NCBI GenBank assembly: GCA_947589595.1
Contig: CANQBV010000003.1
Span: forward strand, 1-64,000
Reading direction: 5' to 3'
Source: an uncultured Clostridia bacterium
GTDB taxonomy: Bacteria > Bacillota > Clostridia > Oscillospirales > SIG627
DNA length: 64,000 bases
The notes under the pieces are model-generated. The model was not told where the DNA came from, did no database searches, and was given only the letters and a program-made list of their open reading frames with translations. Below are positions 44,212 to 53,502 of this stretch, piece by piece. Position numbers and translations under genes: made by a program. Numbering within the stretch: position 1 is the first letter of the stretch; each line of letters opens with the position of its first letter.

Positions 44212-46242
44212 ATGTCACGCTACATTCCCATGCCCGCCTACCCGGATATCATGCCGGTCGACATTTCTTTTGTCTTTGAAGAGGAAAGACCCGCCGGCAA
44301 ACGAGGCTTCGTCCACGCCGTCGGTGAAGATCTCCGTTTTGAAGACGGCACCCTCGCCCGCTTCTGGGGCGTCAATTTCAACGGCGGCGCCTGCTTCCCC
44401 TCCAAGGAATACGCGCCGAAGGTTGCCCGCCGTCTGGCCATGGCCGGTGTCAACCTGGTGCGTTTTCATCAACTCGACGCTGAATGGGATACGCCGAATA
44501 TTTTCTCTTTTCATAAAGGCAAACGGGTATCAACCACCCGCAAATTGGACCCGCAGTCCATGGACGCGCTGGATTACCTTGTTTCTTGCCTGAAGGAAGA
44601 AGGCATTTACTGCTACCTGGATATGAATACCTACCGTCACTTCAAAGAAGGCGACGGCGTGGACGATTACGAATCTCTTATCGACGAGGGCAAGCCCTGG
44701 AATATCGTCGATCCCCGCATGATCGAGCTGCAAAAGGAATACGCCGATCAGCTGTGGAATCACTACAATCCCTATACCAAGCTTCTCTACAAGGACGACC
44801 CGGTTTTCGCTCTCACCGAGATCGTCAACGAAGACGACCTGTTCACCCCGACCTTTACCAAGAAGGTTGCGTTCAAGCCCTGCCTCAAGCAGGAAGCCAA
44901 ATTCCGCACCTTCTTCAAGGAATGGTTGGAAAAGAACGGCAAGGAATACGATTGGGAACACTGCGATATCTGGACGGATCAGAGCGAAACCATGATCGCC
45001 TTTAAAATGCATCTGACGGAAAAATTCTTCCAGGAAATGTATGATCATATGCGCAACGTCATCGGCGTGCGCATTCCGATCACCGGCACCAACTGGACGC
45101 ACGGCTCCGCCAACGTCAAGTGCCACCGCAATATGGACTTCACCGATTCCCACCATTACTTCTACGACTGGGCCTGGGGCAACCTCGAGCGCGTCTGCAA
45201 GCATCAGCCGATCACCGCAACCCAGAAGTCGATTTTCCCCAGCCTTGCCAAAATGAAGCTGGTCGGCAAACCGTTCTTCGTTTCCGAGTGGGATATGCCC
45301 TGGCCGAACTCCTACCGTGCGGAAGGCCCCATTTACTACGCGGCAGTCGGCGCGCTGCAGAACTGGTCCGGCTTTGCGATCCACACCTATGCCTACGGCA
45401 CGCGTCTGGATAAGATGGATATCCTCGGCAGAGAGCAGTCCAGCCCGGTCGCCGGCGTGCCCTATCGCGAAGGCATTTTCTCCGTGTGGAACGACCCGGC
45501 CAAATTCGGCCTGTTCTATCACGCTGCGCTCATCACCCGCCGCTGCGATATTGCCCCGGCGAATCAAATGATCGCTGTCAAAGCCGAAGATCTGACCAAG
45601 ACCGTTTGCAACCCCTTTGAGAAAGGTCTGGAGCAGCATCGCCTCTCGACCACCTACGAAGATACGATCCCAGAGGGCTACGACGAGCTGATGCACGAAA
45701 AAGACCAGTGCCCTGTGGAAAATCCTTCCATGTTCGTTGCCGACAACGGCCAGATGTGGAGAGACCTGACCCGTCAGATCGGCGCGATCGATACCGACCG
45801 CACCAAGGTCGTATACGGTTCTCTCAGCCGCGGCAGACGCGCTTCGGTCGCGAAGAAAGAAGCCAGCGGCATCGCGCTCAACGGGCTCACCGTCGAGGCT
45901 GTGATCGATTTCGGCGTGATTGCCCTTTCCTCTCTCACGAATGAAAGCCTGGAAAATTCCGATAATATCCTGCTTTCCGCCATCGGCCGTGCCCGCAACG
46001 ACGGCGCCCAGTTCGACGGCAACAAAATGCTTGAAATCGGCCACGCTCCCATTTTGGCAGAGGTCATAGAGGCCGATATTCACCTCAAAACCAACCTCGG
46101 CGACCGTCTGAGCGTCTGGGGCGTCAATGCCGAAGGCTACTACGCCGGCAAGCTCGAAACCACCTATGAGGACGGCGTGCTCTCCTTCCACATCGGCGAC
46201 CAGGAAAACCCCGCCTGCTACTACCTCATCGTCGCTGAATAA
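44212..46242 (+). CDS. GH-A clan glycoside hydrolase-like protein, cytosolic
   Basis: 676 aa, no signal peptide. A TIM-barrel cellulase-like domain (about 40-400): the strand RLAMAGVNLVRFHQLDAEW, a candidate acid/base at the end of strand 4 (LTEIVNEDDLF, Asn-Glu pair near residue 207) and a candidate nucleophile in FFVSEWDMPWPN (near 364), the NE...SEW spacing of GH5-type enzymes. The C-terminal 250 residues are beta-rich and unassigned. GH5, GH2-like and mannanase-like families all share the pattern, so the substrate is not known. ATG 44212 follows AAAGGAT. Confidence 0.7.
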   Translation: MSRYIPMPAYPDIMPVDISFVFEEERPAGKRGFVHAVGEDLRFEDGTLARFWGVNFNGGACFPSKEYAPKVARRLAMAGVNLVRFHQLDAEWDTPNIFSFHKGKRVSTTRKLDPQSMDALDYLVSCLKEEGIYCYLDMNTYRHFKEGDGVDDYESLIDEGKPWNIVDPRMIELQKEYADQLWNHYNPYTKLLYKDDPVFALTEIVNEDDLFTPTFTKKVAFKPCLKQEAKFRTFFKEWLEKNGKEYDWEHCDIWTDQSETMIAFKMHLTEKFFQEMYDHMRNVIGVRIPITGTNWTHGSANVKCHRNMDFTDSHHYFYDWAWGNLERVCKHQPITATQKSIFPSLAKMKLVGKPFFVSEWDMPWPNSYRAEGPIYYAAVGALQNWSGFAIHTYAYGTRLDKMDILGREQSSPVAGVPYREGIFSVWNDPAKFGLFYHAALITRRCDIAPANQMIAVKAEDLTKTVCNPFEKGLEQHRLSTTYEDTIPEGYDELMHEKDQCPVENPSMFVADNGQMWRDLTRQIGAIDTDRTKVVYGSLSRGRRASVAKKEASGIALNGLTVEAVIDFGVIALSSLTNESLENSDNILLSAIGRARNDGAQFDGNKMLEIGHAPILAEVIEADIHLKTNLGDRLSVWGVNAEGYYAGKLETTYEDGVLSFHIGDQENPACYYLIVAE

Positions 46243-46249
46243 AAAGCAT

Positions 46250-46288
46250 AATCAAAATCCGGTTCGGAATCCGAACCGGATTTTGATT
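46250..46288 (+). terminator. Terminator of the carbohydrate operon
   Basis: Perfect 18-bp inverted repeat AATCAAAATCCGGTTCGG and its complement around loop AAT, 8 bp after the operon's last stop. Confidence 0.8.
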
Positions 46289-46291
46289 TGC

Positions 46292-46325
46292 AAAAAGAAA
46301 AGCCGCAAATGCGGCTTTTCTTTTT
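46292..46325. terminator. Terminator shared with the LCP gene
   Basis: 15-bp stem AAAAAGAAAAGCCGC/GCGGCTTTTCTTTTT with loop AAAT. A-rich left and T-rich right arms allow termination of either converging transcript. Confidence 0.82.
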
Positions 46326-46331
46326 CAGCGC

Positions 46332-47483
46332 TTAGTTTTCCGGCGGTTCTTCACCGTAGATCATGCGGTAAATTTCATCGCAGTTTTCTTTGTAGTTGAT
46401 ATTCAAAATGTCCATGCCTTCAAAAGTGGCATATTGAAAGGCATTTCCCGTACGGATGGGAATGCTCTGCGAGACCCGTTCATAGCCCAAATAGGTCAGC
46501 GATTTATTGACCAAGGATTTCAGCTCGCTCTTTTGCATATTGGTCGTGATCAGCGGCAGCACCGTTTCCAGAAGATTATCGATCTGGGAAAGCGATAGCT
46601 TCTTTACTTTCTCCATCATCAGCTTCATCAGGTTCTGCTGGCGCTGGGTTCTGCCCCAGTCATCGCCGCCGGAATACCGGTTGCGCGCATATCCCAGCGC
46701 CTGCTTCCCGTTGAGGTGGTAGGTACCGTCAACGGCTGGCAAATTATCGGTTCCGACAGGACGGCCATACAGTTCATTGATCTCCAGAAGATAGAAGTTC
46801 ATAATACTTACTTCGTTTGCGGTCATGGTTACGTCCAAGCCGCCCAGCGCGTCCACAATATCAACAAAGGAGAAGAAATTGATATAGGCATAATGCTGAA
46901 TCTCAATATTAAAATTCGCTTTGAAAGTTTTGATCAAAAGCTGCGGGCCGCCGTAGGCAAAGGTGTGGCTGAAACGGTCAAACCCGCGGTCGGGGATTTT
47001 TACCAAAATATCCCGCAAAAAGGAGGTCATAATCACCTTTTTTGTTTTGGTATTGATCGAAAGAAGGATCATCGTATCGCTGCGGGAATAACTGTTCCGG
47101 TCGCGCGCATCGATGCCGATCAGTAAAATATTCATCACATCATTCGTATCACGGATCAGCGGCAATCCCGCCTGGTTCCAAAGCTCCGGATCCCCTACCA
47201 TGGTTTCCGGCGGTTCTTCTGTGGTAGGCAGCTCCTCCTCTTTCGTTTCCGTGTCGCGGATCGGCTCTGTCGCGTAGTGCAGATCCTCGGTCGTAACAAT
47301 ATTAATTTTATCCAGATAATAATCTAAAATCATGTGGTAAGCTCCGATGCACAAAAGCACCAGCGCTGCGACCACCAAAAGCACGATCAAAGCAATTTTC
47401 CCGGCGGTCTGCCGCGTCAATTTTTTCTTTGCCGGCTTTTTAGAAGGCGACTTCTCGGAAGACGGCTTGACAGATTTCGGCAT
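46332..47483 (-). CDS. LytR-CpsA-Psr (LCP) family cell-wall glycopolymer ligase
   Basis: 383 aa. Cytoplasmic Lys/Ser-rich head, one membrane helix (IALIVLLVVAALVLLCIGAYHM, about residue 35), then an extracellular LCP domain: ILLIGIDARDRNSYSRSDTMILLSINTKTK, with catalytic Asp/Arg residues in SRSDT and FLRDILV, and RNRYSGGDDWGRTQRQQNLM. LCP proteins transfer undecaprenyl-linked glycopolymers to peptidoglycan, which suits its place beside the polysaccharide cluster. ATG 47483 follows AAGGAG; the ORF-track start at 47513 adds untranslated residues. Confidence 0.9.
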   Translation of the reverse strand: MPKSVKPSSEKSPSKKPAKKKLTRQTAGKIALIVLLVVAALVLLCIGAYHMILDYYLDKINIVTTEDLHYATEPIRDTETKEEELPTTEEPPETMVGDPELWNQAGLPLIRDTNDVMNILLIGIDARDRNSYSRSDTMILLSINTKTKKVIMTSFLRDILVKIPDRGFDRFSHTFAYGGPQLLIKTFKANFNIEIQHYAYINFFSFVDIVDALGGLDVTMTANEVSIMNFYLLEINELYGRPVGTDNLPAVDGTYHLNGKQALGYARNRYSGGDDWGRTQRQQNLMKLMMEKVKKLSLSQIDNLLETVLPLITTNMQKSELKSLVNKSLTYLGYERVSQSIPIRTGNAFQYATFEGMDILNINYKENCDEIYRMIYGEEPPEN

Positions 47484-47521
47484 GATTAACTCCTTGCGTT
47501 TAAAATATAACAAGTAACACC

Positions 47522-47549
47522 ATTATATCCCATATTATAAAAGATGCAA
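47522..47549 (-). promoter_or_regulatory. LCP gene promoter
   Basis: Minus-strand TTGCAT (47544-47549) and TATAAT (47522-47527) with a 16-bp spacer. Confidence 0.65.
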
Positions 47550-47576
47550 GCTTTTGATAAAAAAATTAAAAAATCC

Positions 47577-49040
47577 TTAATGATTTTCCTCGCCGCCCGT
47601 TCCATTGAGGCGATCTTTCACCATTTGGATCAAGCCAAGGAAAAACGAATCCCGCAAAATCCAAAGCAGGGCGCTGTACAACGCCGCGCCGATCAGCACC
47701 TGCAAAAGCGTTCCGCCCATACGCCGCTGCATCCAGGAGCCGGCAAAATACACCGCCACCCCCATCACCGCGCCGGCGATCCAATATTTATAGGTTTGCA
47801 AAATCAGTGAAAATCCGAATTCCTTGCGCAAAAGAATCATTTGCACCAAAAGTACCAAAAATTCCGCGATCACTGTGGAAATAGCAGCGCCGACCGCCTG
47901 AAAGCGCGGAATCAAAAGCAAATTTAACGCCAGATTGGAAAATGTGCCGGTCAGGATTGAGCCGGTATAGGCCTTCATCCGTTTAGCAGGCAAAAGATAC
48001 TGCACGCCGAAAACGCCGCTCAGTCCGATAAACAGAACGATCGGGCTCAGCACGATCATCACCGGAATACAACCCTCCCAGCCGTCGCCGTAAAACCACG
48101 GCACAAACATCGGCGTTACCGCGATCAGACCGAACATGATCGGGATCGCCAGACACGCAGAAAAGCGGAACGAGTCGCGGATCGCATTGATCGCCTTTTT
48201 CGACTCTCCCTGCGCCTGCATCCCCGTCACGCGGGAAAGCATGACCAGGTTTAAGCTGGTGATCACCGTCAGCGACAATTTGACAATTTTTTCCGAATAG
48301 TCGTAAATCGCCACCTGGCTGTAATCCGTTATCAGGCCGATCATGGTCTTATCCAGCTGCGTATAAACAGAAGTCGCAATCTGCGGCAAAAACAACAGCA
48401 CCGTAGGCCCCAGGTGACGCCAAAAAGTCAGCGTGTGGAACCCAACCGGAACCAGATATTTTTTGATCCCCAGCCAAATCGAAAGATTCCCCAAAAGATT
48501 GACCGTGACGTAGCAAATCATATAGGTTTGCAAATCGTTTTCGTTTTTGACGAAAAGGAAGACCAAAATCACGTACAGGATCTTAACCGCGTAATTTCGT
48601 ATCGTCTGCAGCCGGAAATTATCCATCCCCTGGTAAAACCAGCTCACATCAAAGGCAGCCGTTACCAGCTCGATCGCAAACAGCCCGTACAGCAGCGGAA
48701 ATTCCGACCGTCGGATCACGGCGACGTATAAAACCGCCGCGCTGAACAACAGCGTAAACGCGCGCAAAATACAAAGCTCATAAAAAGTGCGCGTTCTCCG
48801 GTAGGGATCCTTTTTTACAAAGGCGATTTCTCGCTGCCCGTAAAGGGAAATTCCAATACAACCAAATAGCACAAAGTAACTGGTAATTGACTGGATATAC
48901 CCGAATACGCCCAAATTATCCTTTCCGAGAACTCGGGTCAGATACGGCGAGGTTACAAGCGGCAGGATCAGGGTCAGGAGCTGATAGCTCAGGCTGTATA
49001 AATAATTCTTTATAACAGCGCGGCTTTCATTGGCGTTCAT
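47577..49040 (-). CDS. Oligosaccharide flippase (Wzx/MOP superfamily)
   Basis: 487 aa with about twelve to fourteen membrane helices. LYSLSYQLLTLILPLVTSPYLTRVLGKDNLGVFGYIQSI near the N-terminus and FDVSWFYQGMDNFRLQTIRN are typical of polysaccharide-type MOP flippases (PST/Wzx). It would flip the undecaprenyl-linked repeat unit to the outer face. Its start overlaps the glycosyltransferase stop (ATGA). Last gene of the cluster before LCP. Confidence 0.88.
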   Translation of the reverse strand: MNANESRAVIKNYLYSLSYQLLTLILPLVTSPYLTRVLGKDNLGVFGYIQSITSYFVLFGCIGISLYGQREIAFVKKDPYRRTRTFYELCILRAFTLLFSAAVLYVAVIRRSEFPLLYGLFAIELVTAAFDVSWFYQGMDNFRLQTIRNYAVKILYVILVFLFVKNENDLQTYMICYVTVNLLGNLSIWLGIKKYLVPVGFHTLTFWRHLGPTVLLFLPQIATSVYTQLDKTMIGLITDYSQVAIYDYSEKIVKLSLTVITSLNLVMLSRVTGMQAQGESKKAINAIRDSFRFSACLAIPIMFGLIAVTPMFVPWFYGDGWEGCIPVMIVLSPIVLFIGLSGVFGVQYLLPAKRMKAYTGSILTGTFSNLALNLLLIPRFQAVGAAISTVIAEFLVLLVQMILLRKEFGFSLILQTYKYWIAGAVMGVAVYFAGSWMQRRMGGTLLQVLIGAALYSALLWILRDSFFLGLIQMVKDRLNGTGGEENH

Positions 49041-50047
49041 GCTTTATCCTTCATTCCGATTTTTCTGCGGTGCAGCCGGCTCACCGTTGTATAAAAGAGC
49101 GGCAAACGCAGAACCTTTGCCGTTTTCAGCTCCGAAAACAGGCGAAACACCGCCGGATGCTGCGTTTTCAGATTTTCATAAAAACGATAGAACGCTTCCT
49201 TCGCCGCCCGGTCGGGCCGGAAAGAGAGCAAAATTCCCATTTGCGTTCCGCACAAAAACGCCGCGTGGCGCAGTAAAAAGGCCTCGGTTTCGGCATTTTT
49301 GTTTTCCTTTTGCCCATAGCCTTCTGCCAGTGCGATGATGCTATTCAGCATGGCTTCGTGCTGGGCAATATTTTTCTGCATACTGGGGTAGCTCATGCTC
49401 TGCCCGTCCAGCGCCACCCGGTACTGGTACACAAATCCCGGAAAATACAGAACCGTCTGTACATCCGGAATCGGCAGCAAAAGATACTGCATATCGGTAT
49501 AAAAGCCGTTTAAGATCTGCTCGCCGATTCTTTTCATCAAACTCGTTTTATATACGGTTTGATGCATGGTAAGCAGAAGCTCCCTTGCCACGCTTGCAAA
49601 GGGGACCTCGGTTTGGCACTCCACCCCCGCCGGCAGGTTCAGCGGCACCGGCGCCTTTTCGCCGGTCTTTTCGTCCACCTTGGTATAGGCGCACAGCACC
49701 ATATCCGCTTCGGTTTCTTTTAAAAGCGCCACCAGCTCCGCAAAGGCGCGCGGGTCGACCCAGTCGTCCCCGTCCACCATACGAAAATACTTTCCGCCGG
49801 CATGGCGCACGCCGCTGCGCACCGTGGAACCCGGCCCCTGATTTTCCTGCCGGATCAGGCGGATCGAGCCGGGAAATTTTGCTTCATATTCCGCCACAAT
49901 CGCGGGGGTTTCATCGCGCGAGCCATCGTCCGTGACCAAAATCTCCACGTCCTCCAGCACGCCGCTTTCCACAAAGGAATCCAGGTTTTGGCGGATAAAA
50001 TGCTGCACATTATATGCCGCCACAGACACACTTAAAACTTTACTCAT
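49037..50047 (-). CDS. Glycosyltransferase family 2
   Basis: 336 aa. GT-A fold: LSVSVAAYNVQHFIRQNLDSFV, ILVTDDGSRDETPAIVAEYEAKFP, then GPGSTVRSGVRHAGGKYFRMVDGDDWVDP with the D-x-D metal motif (DGDDW). It adds a sugar to the repeat unit; donor and acceptor unknown. ATG 50047 overlaps the Wzy-like gene's end by 8 bp. Confidence 0.88.
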   Translation of the reverse strand: MSKVLSVSVAAYNVQHFIRQNLDSFVESGVLEDVEILVTDDGSRDETPAIVAEYEAKFPGSIRLIRQENQGPGSTVRSGVRHAGGKYFRMVDGDDWVDPRAFAELVALLKETEADMVLCAYTKVDEKTGEKAPVPLNLPAGVECQTEVPFASVARELLLTMHQTVYKTSLMKRIGEQILNGFYTDMQYLLLPIPDVQTVLYFPGFVYQYRVALDGQSMSYPSMQKNIAQHEAMLNSIIALAEGYGQKENKNAETEAFLLRHAAFLCGTQMGILLSFRPDRAAKEAFYRFYENLKTQHPAVFRLFSELKTAKVLRLPLFYTTVSRLHRRKIGMKDKA

Positions 50048-51431
50048 TTGTTTCTCCGGTCTTTCCCTTCTGCACCAAATACCCCAACGCCATCCAGGCC
50101 ATGGTGCTGGTGGGTGAAATTACATAAACAATCTCCGTCATCAGCATCGATGTGATCAGCGTGACCGCCACAATGCCCAACGCAAACGCTTCCTTTTCGG
50201 AAGTAAATATCGCCCTGCCGCGCTTAATGGTATAAATCAGCCACCACAGCGCAAATGCAAGAAAGAGCACAAAGCCAAGTCCCCCCTGCGAAACCAGGAC
50301 GTCAAACAAAATATTGTGCATCGTGGAAAAAATCATATGATCATTATTGACAATATACGTATCCGGCAAAAAGCGCTGCGCGTAGGGCACAATCCCGGCG
50401 CGGGACGTGCCGAAAAAGGGTTTGGTGAGGAAAATCTGCACCGCACTTTCCCAAATGCTGAAACGGCGGTTGCTGATATCGTTTGTCAGATCCTGCTCCC
50501 GGCCAAAGGTTTCTCCTTCGGGCAAAATTGTTTCCGGAATGATCGAGGGCAAATTCGAAGCGAGCCCGCCGGAAGAGGGTTTAAAAAGCTGCACAACTTC
50601 AAAGGCCGCTAACGCCATCAACACACTCAGAATCAGGCAAAGCAAAATCCGCAACGCCCGTTTGGAAATGCGAGGCTTGAAAAGCTTTAAAAATCGGAAG
50701 TAAGAATAAACCGCCGCCGCCGCCATCAGCGCCACTTGTCCTGAGCGGGAATCGGACAGCGCAATATCCAAAAGCTGAATGGCAATCGATCCTAAAAGCA
50801 AAAGCCACAAAACAAATTTTTCAGTCTTGTGTAAAAAGTGCACGGCGATCAGAATCGCCATACAAGCCGCTACGGCGCCGATATTCGGATCCCACCAGGC
50901 GCCGAAAAGCCGCCCCCATACAAAACCGATGCAAATCGTCGGCCCGCTTGTCGGCTCAATCACTTTCTGGTAACCGGTAAAGAGAAATACCAGCCCCAGC
51001 GCAGAAATGATAAAAGCAAAAATCAAATACAGGATCGCCAATATCTTCAAATCGCCAAAGCGCTTTTCCGGTTCCTGCCCGTCCGGCAGCACAAAAAGAA
51101 TGCCGAACTGAAAGCAGAGGAAAATAAAGCTGCGAATATTTTCATAAAACAGATCGGAATACGAAAGTACCGAAGAGAGCAGAAAACTGAAAGCAAAAGC
51201 GATCAGGATCCACAACCCGCGGTTTTTGATATACTGCCGCCAACTGCAGAGGCGCATCAAAAGGACAACGCCGCCCACCAAGACCGCCGGCCACTGGAAA
51301 ACGGAAATGATCGATTTCCCAAAGGTAAGCGAGCAGGCGTGCAGAAAGCCCGTTATGAGAAATAAAATTTCAAATAGTAAAGTTGCGGCCCTTTCAAAGC
51401 GGCTCCACTTCAGTGTTTTGGTAATTGCCAT
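50040..51431 (-). CDS. O-antigen ligase/polymerase (Wzy-like) membrane protein
   Basis: 463 aa, about ten to twelve membrane helices. A large outside loop (about 280-330, FEVVQLFKPSSGGLASNLPSIIPET) and the family-typical FGTSRAGIVPYAQRFLPDT, then MHNILFDVLVSQGGLGFVLFLAF, place it with the Wzy/WaaL family that polymerises or ligates lipid-linked units. ATG 51431 overlaps the GT4 gene by 22 bp. Confidence 0.82.
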   Translation of the reverse strand: MAITKTLKWSRFERAATLLFEILFLITGFLHACSLTFGKSIISVFQWPAVLVGGVVLLMRLCSWRQYIKNRGLWILIAFAFSFLLSSVLSYSDLFYENIRSFIFLCFQFGILFVLPDGQEPEKRFGDLKILAILYLIFAFIISALGLVFLFTGYQKVIEPTSGPTICIGFVWGRLFGAWWDPNIGAVAACMAILIAVHFLHKTEKFVLWLLLLGSIAIQLLDIALSDSRSGQVALMAAAAVYSYFRFLKLFKPRISKRALRILLCLILSVLMALAAFEVVQLFKPSSGGLASNLPSIIPETILPEGETFGREQDLTNDISNRRFSIWESAVQIFLTKPFFGTSRAGIVPYAQRFLPDTYIVNNDHMIFSTMHNILFDVLVSQGGLGFVLFLAFALWWLIYTIKRGRAIFTSEKEAFALGIVAVTLITSMLMTEIVYVISPTSTMAWMALGYLVQKGKTGETNE

Positions 51432-52525
51432 GAGAATACCTTTTCCGTAAATTGTTGTTTTTGCTCAGTCAAGTCAAACTTTTGCTTCTCTTCCGCCGGG
51501 ATCTTTGCCGCCCCGCGCGGCAGCGCCAACGCTTTGCCGGTCGCCTCCGCCCATAAAGCAGCATTCTCCGGCAAAAATTCAATATTTTGTGACAAAGCGC
51601 AAAGCTTTGTGATCCTATCGCTCACCAGGCACGGGATCCCGCTGGTCTGCGCTTCCACCGCCACCAAGGGAAGTCCCTCGAACCGAGAGGGTAAAAGGAA
51701 AACGTCCCCGGCAGAGAAAAGAGCCTCCACGTCCTGGCGTACGCCCAAAAGGAACACCCGATCGGCGAGTCCCATTTCCCGGGCACGCGCCCGAAAGGCT
51801 TCAAGATCCGGCCCCGTTCCGGCGCAAACCAGTACCGCTTCCGGTTCCTTTTTCAGCAAAACCTTTAAAAATTCCAGCAAAAAGAAATTGTTTTTCTGGT
51901 AACAAAAATGCCCCACAAACAGCAGCATTTTTTTGTTTTCGATTCCCAGCTCCCGGCGGATCGCTTTTCGTTTTTCTTCGGAAAACGCAAACTTGTCAAA
52001 CGAAACTGCGTTATAAATCAGTGTAAAATCAGGGCTATGCAGTACCTTTTCCGGGAACAGCCACAGCGCCGCCTTCTCACTGCACGCAAAATAGCGATCG
52101 CCCGCCCGATAGAGAAACAACCGGCAAACACGGTTCAAAAAGCTGCGCACCGCCCGGGACAAAGCGTTTGCCCGATCCACCCCCGAAGAGTGGCTGTGCA
52201 AAATCACCCGGATTCCCTGCCGCTTGGCGGCAAAGGCCGCCGGGCAATTGAGCGCTTCGGAAATGTTGGCGTAAAACAGGTCATACCCGCCTTCCCGCAC
52301 GATTTTTTTTACCGTCCGGTACTGCGCGAGCGGTTTTTTTAAATTTGGGATCGCCCAAAGCCGGCTCCCTTTTTCGGCAAGCGTTTTTGCCAGCGCTTCG
52401 TCGTAAACACTGGTCAAAAAATCAACCTCCACGCCGTTTTCCTGCGCCACAGAAAGAAAATTCAACAAATACCGGTCGATCCCGGAATGCTTGCCGTCCT
52501 CTATAAATCCCGCGAGTATTTTCAT
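51410..52525 (-). CDS. Glycosyltransferase family 4 (GT-B)
   Basis: 371 aa. Two Rossmann domains: N-terminal acceptor side (DGKHSGIDRYLLNFLSVAQENG) and C-terminal donor site (KKMLLFVGHFCYQKNNFFLLEFLKVLL ... FLLPSRFEGLPLVAVEAQTSGIPCLVSD, containing the E-x7-E-like pattern). Retaining transferase, donor unknown. ATG 52525 overlaps the preceding stop (ATGA). Confidence 0.88.
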   Translation of the reverse strand: MKILAGFIEDGKHSGIDRYLLNFLSVAQENGVEVDFLTSVYDEALAKTLAEKGSRLWAIPNLKKPLAQYRTVKKIVREGGYDLFYANISEALNCPAAFAAKRQGIRVILHSHSSGVDRANALSRAVRSFLNRVCRLFLYRAGDRYFACSEKAALWLFPEKVLHSPDFTLIYNAVSFDKFAFSEEKRKAIRRELGIENKKMLLFVGHFCYQKNNFFLLEFLKVLLKKEPEAVLVCAGTGPDLEAFRARAREMGLADRVFLLGVRQDVEALFSAGDVFLLPSRFEGLPLVAVEAQTSGIPCLVSDRITKLCALSQNIEFLPENAALWAEATGKALALPRGAAKIPAEEKQKFDLTEQKQQFTEKVFSWQLPKH

Positions 52526-53502
52526 AACGATCCTTTTTTGACCCGGCTGTAGATCTTCCAGACAAAGGAAAACGCCCCGAACCCGAAAGAAAGGGAAACA
52601 AGCGCCGCCTTGTCGCGCTTTGGGGTCCTTTTGTTCCGAAAAACGCCGCGACGAATGGGCTTTAGCTTTGCCATCAGTTCTTTTTCGATCGCGCGGTTCC
52701 GCTCCGGCGCCTCAGCCAGTACCGTGAGCGTGGAAAGCAGCGCGTGGGCGCGCTTGCGATTGCACGCATCCTTTAAGTCCGGATATTTTTCTTCGATGAA
52801 ACCGGCCATCTTCTCCGCCGCTTCCACGTAGTCCAGCTTTTTCGGGTGGAAACCGGCGCCGGTGATGGAGGAAGGCCGAGTGATATAATGATAGCAAATC
52901 CCGGGAGTGGCCACGATGGTTTTGGCCCGATCCACCAGGGTAAAGGTGGTGGCGGTATCCTCAAAAAGCTTTCCCTCGGGAAAACGGATGCCCTCAAACA
53001 GCTCCCGACGATACAGCTTGTCCCAGGTGGTGACGAAGAAATGGTCGTTGTAGCACATCCGCTCCAGAGCTTCCTTTGGCCCCATGACCAGGGGCTTTTC
53101 CAGCGCGTTGGGAACGGCCCTGTCGCCCAGGTGATTCACCGCCCCGCAGGAAGCGATCTCCGCCCCCTGTTCCAGCAGGGGCGCGGCTAAGATTTCCAAA
53201 AAATTCGGCTCCACCCAGTCGTCGGAATCCACGAAAGCCAAAAAAGCCCCCTTCGCCGCCTCGATCCCGGTGTTCCGGGCGGCGGAAAGGCCGCCGTTTT
53301 CCCGATGGATCACGCGGATACGGACGTCCTTCTTCGCGTATTCCTCCAAAATTTCGCCGCAGCGATCGGGCGAACCGTCGTCCACTGCCACGACCTCAAA
53401 ATTTTCATAGCGTTGGGCCAGAAGCGTGTCCAGACAGCGCGGCAAATAGGCCTCTACCTTGTAAACGGGAACAATAACGGATATCAGCGGAAATTCACTC
53501 AT
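52522..53502 (-). CDS. Glycosyltransferase family 2
   Basis: 326 aa. GT-A: PLISVIVPVYKVEAYLPRCLDTLL, FEVVAVDDGSPDRCGEILEEYA, GGLSAARNTGIEAAKGAFLAFVDSDDWVEP (D-x-D in VDSDDW). The C-terminus carries a basic helix (FSFVWKIYSRVKKGSL) that may contact the membrane. ATG 53502 follows AGAGGAAGAGC and overlaps the upstream gene by 8 bp; the ORF-track start at 53523 is inside that gene. Confidence 0.88.
   Translation of the reverse strand: MSEFPLISVIVPVYKVEAYLPRCLDTLLAQRYENFEVVAVDDGSPDRCGEILEEYAKKDVRIRVIHRENGGLSAARNTGIEAAKGAFLAFVDSDDWVEPNFLEILAAPLLEQGAEIASCGAVNHLGDRAVPNALEKPLVMGPKEALERMCYNDHFFVTTWDKLYRRELFEGIRFPEGKLFEDTATTFTLVDRAKTIVATPGICYHYITRPSSITGAGFHPKKLDYVEAAEKMAGFIEEKYPDLKDACNRKRAHALLSTLTVLAEAPERNRAIEKELMAKLKPIRRGVFRNKRTPKRDKAALVSLSFGFGAFSFVWKIYSRVKKGSL

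Noticed and set aside
44530-46191. 553-aa minus-strand ORF opposite the GH gene
   Set aside because: Shadow frame; the plus strand carries the GH-A catalytic motifs.
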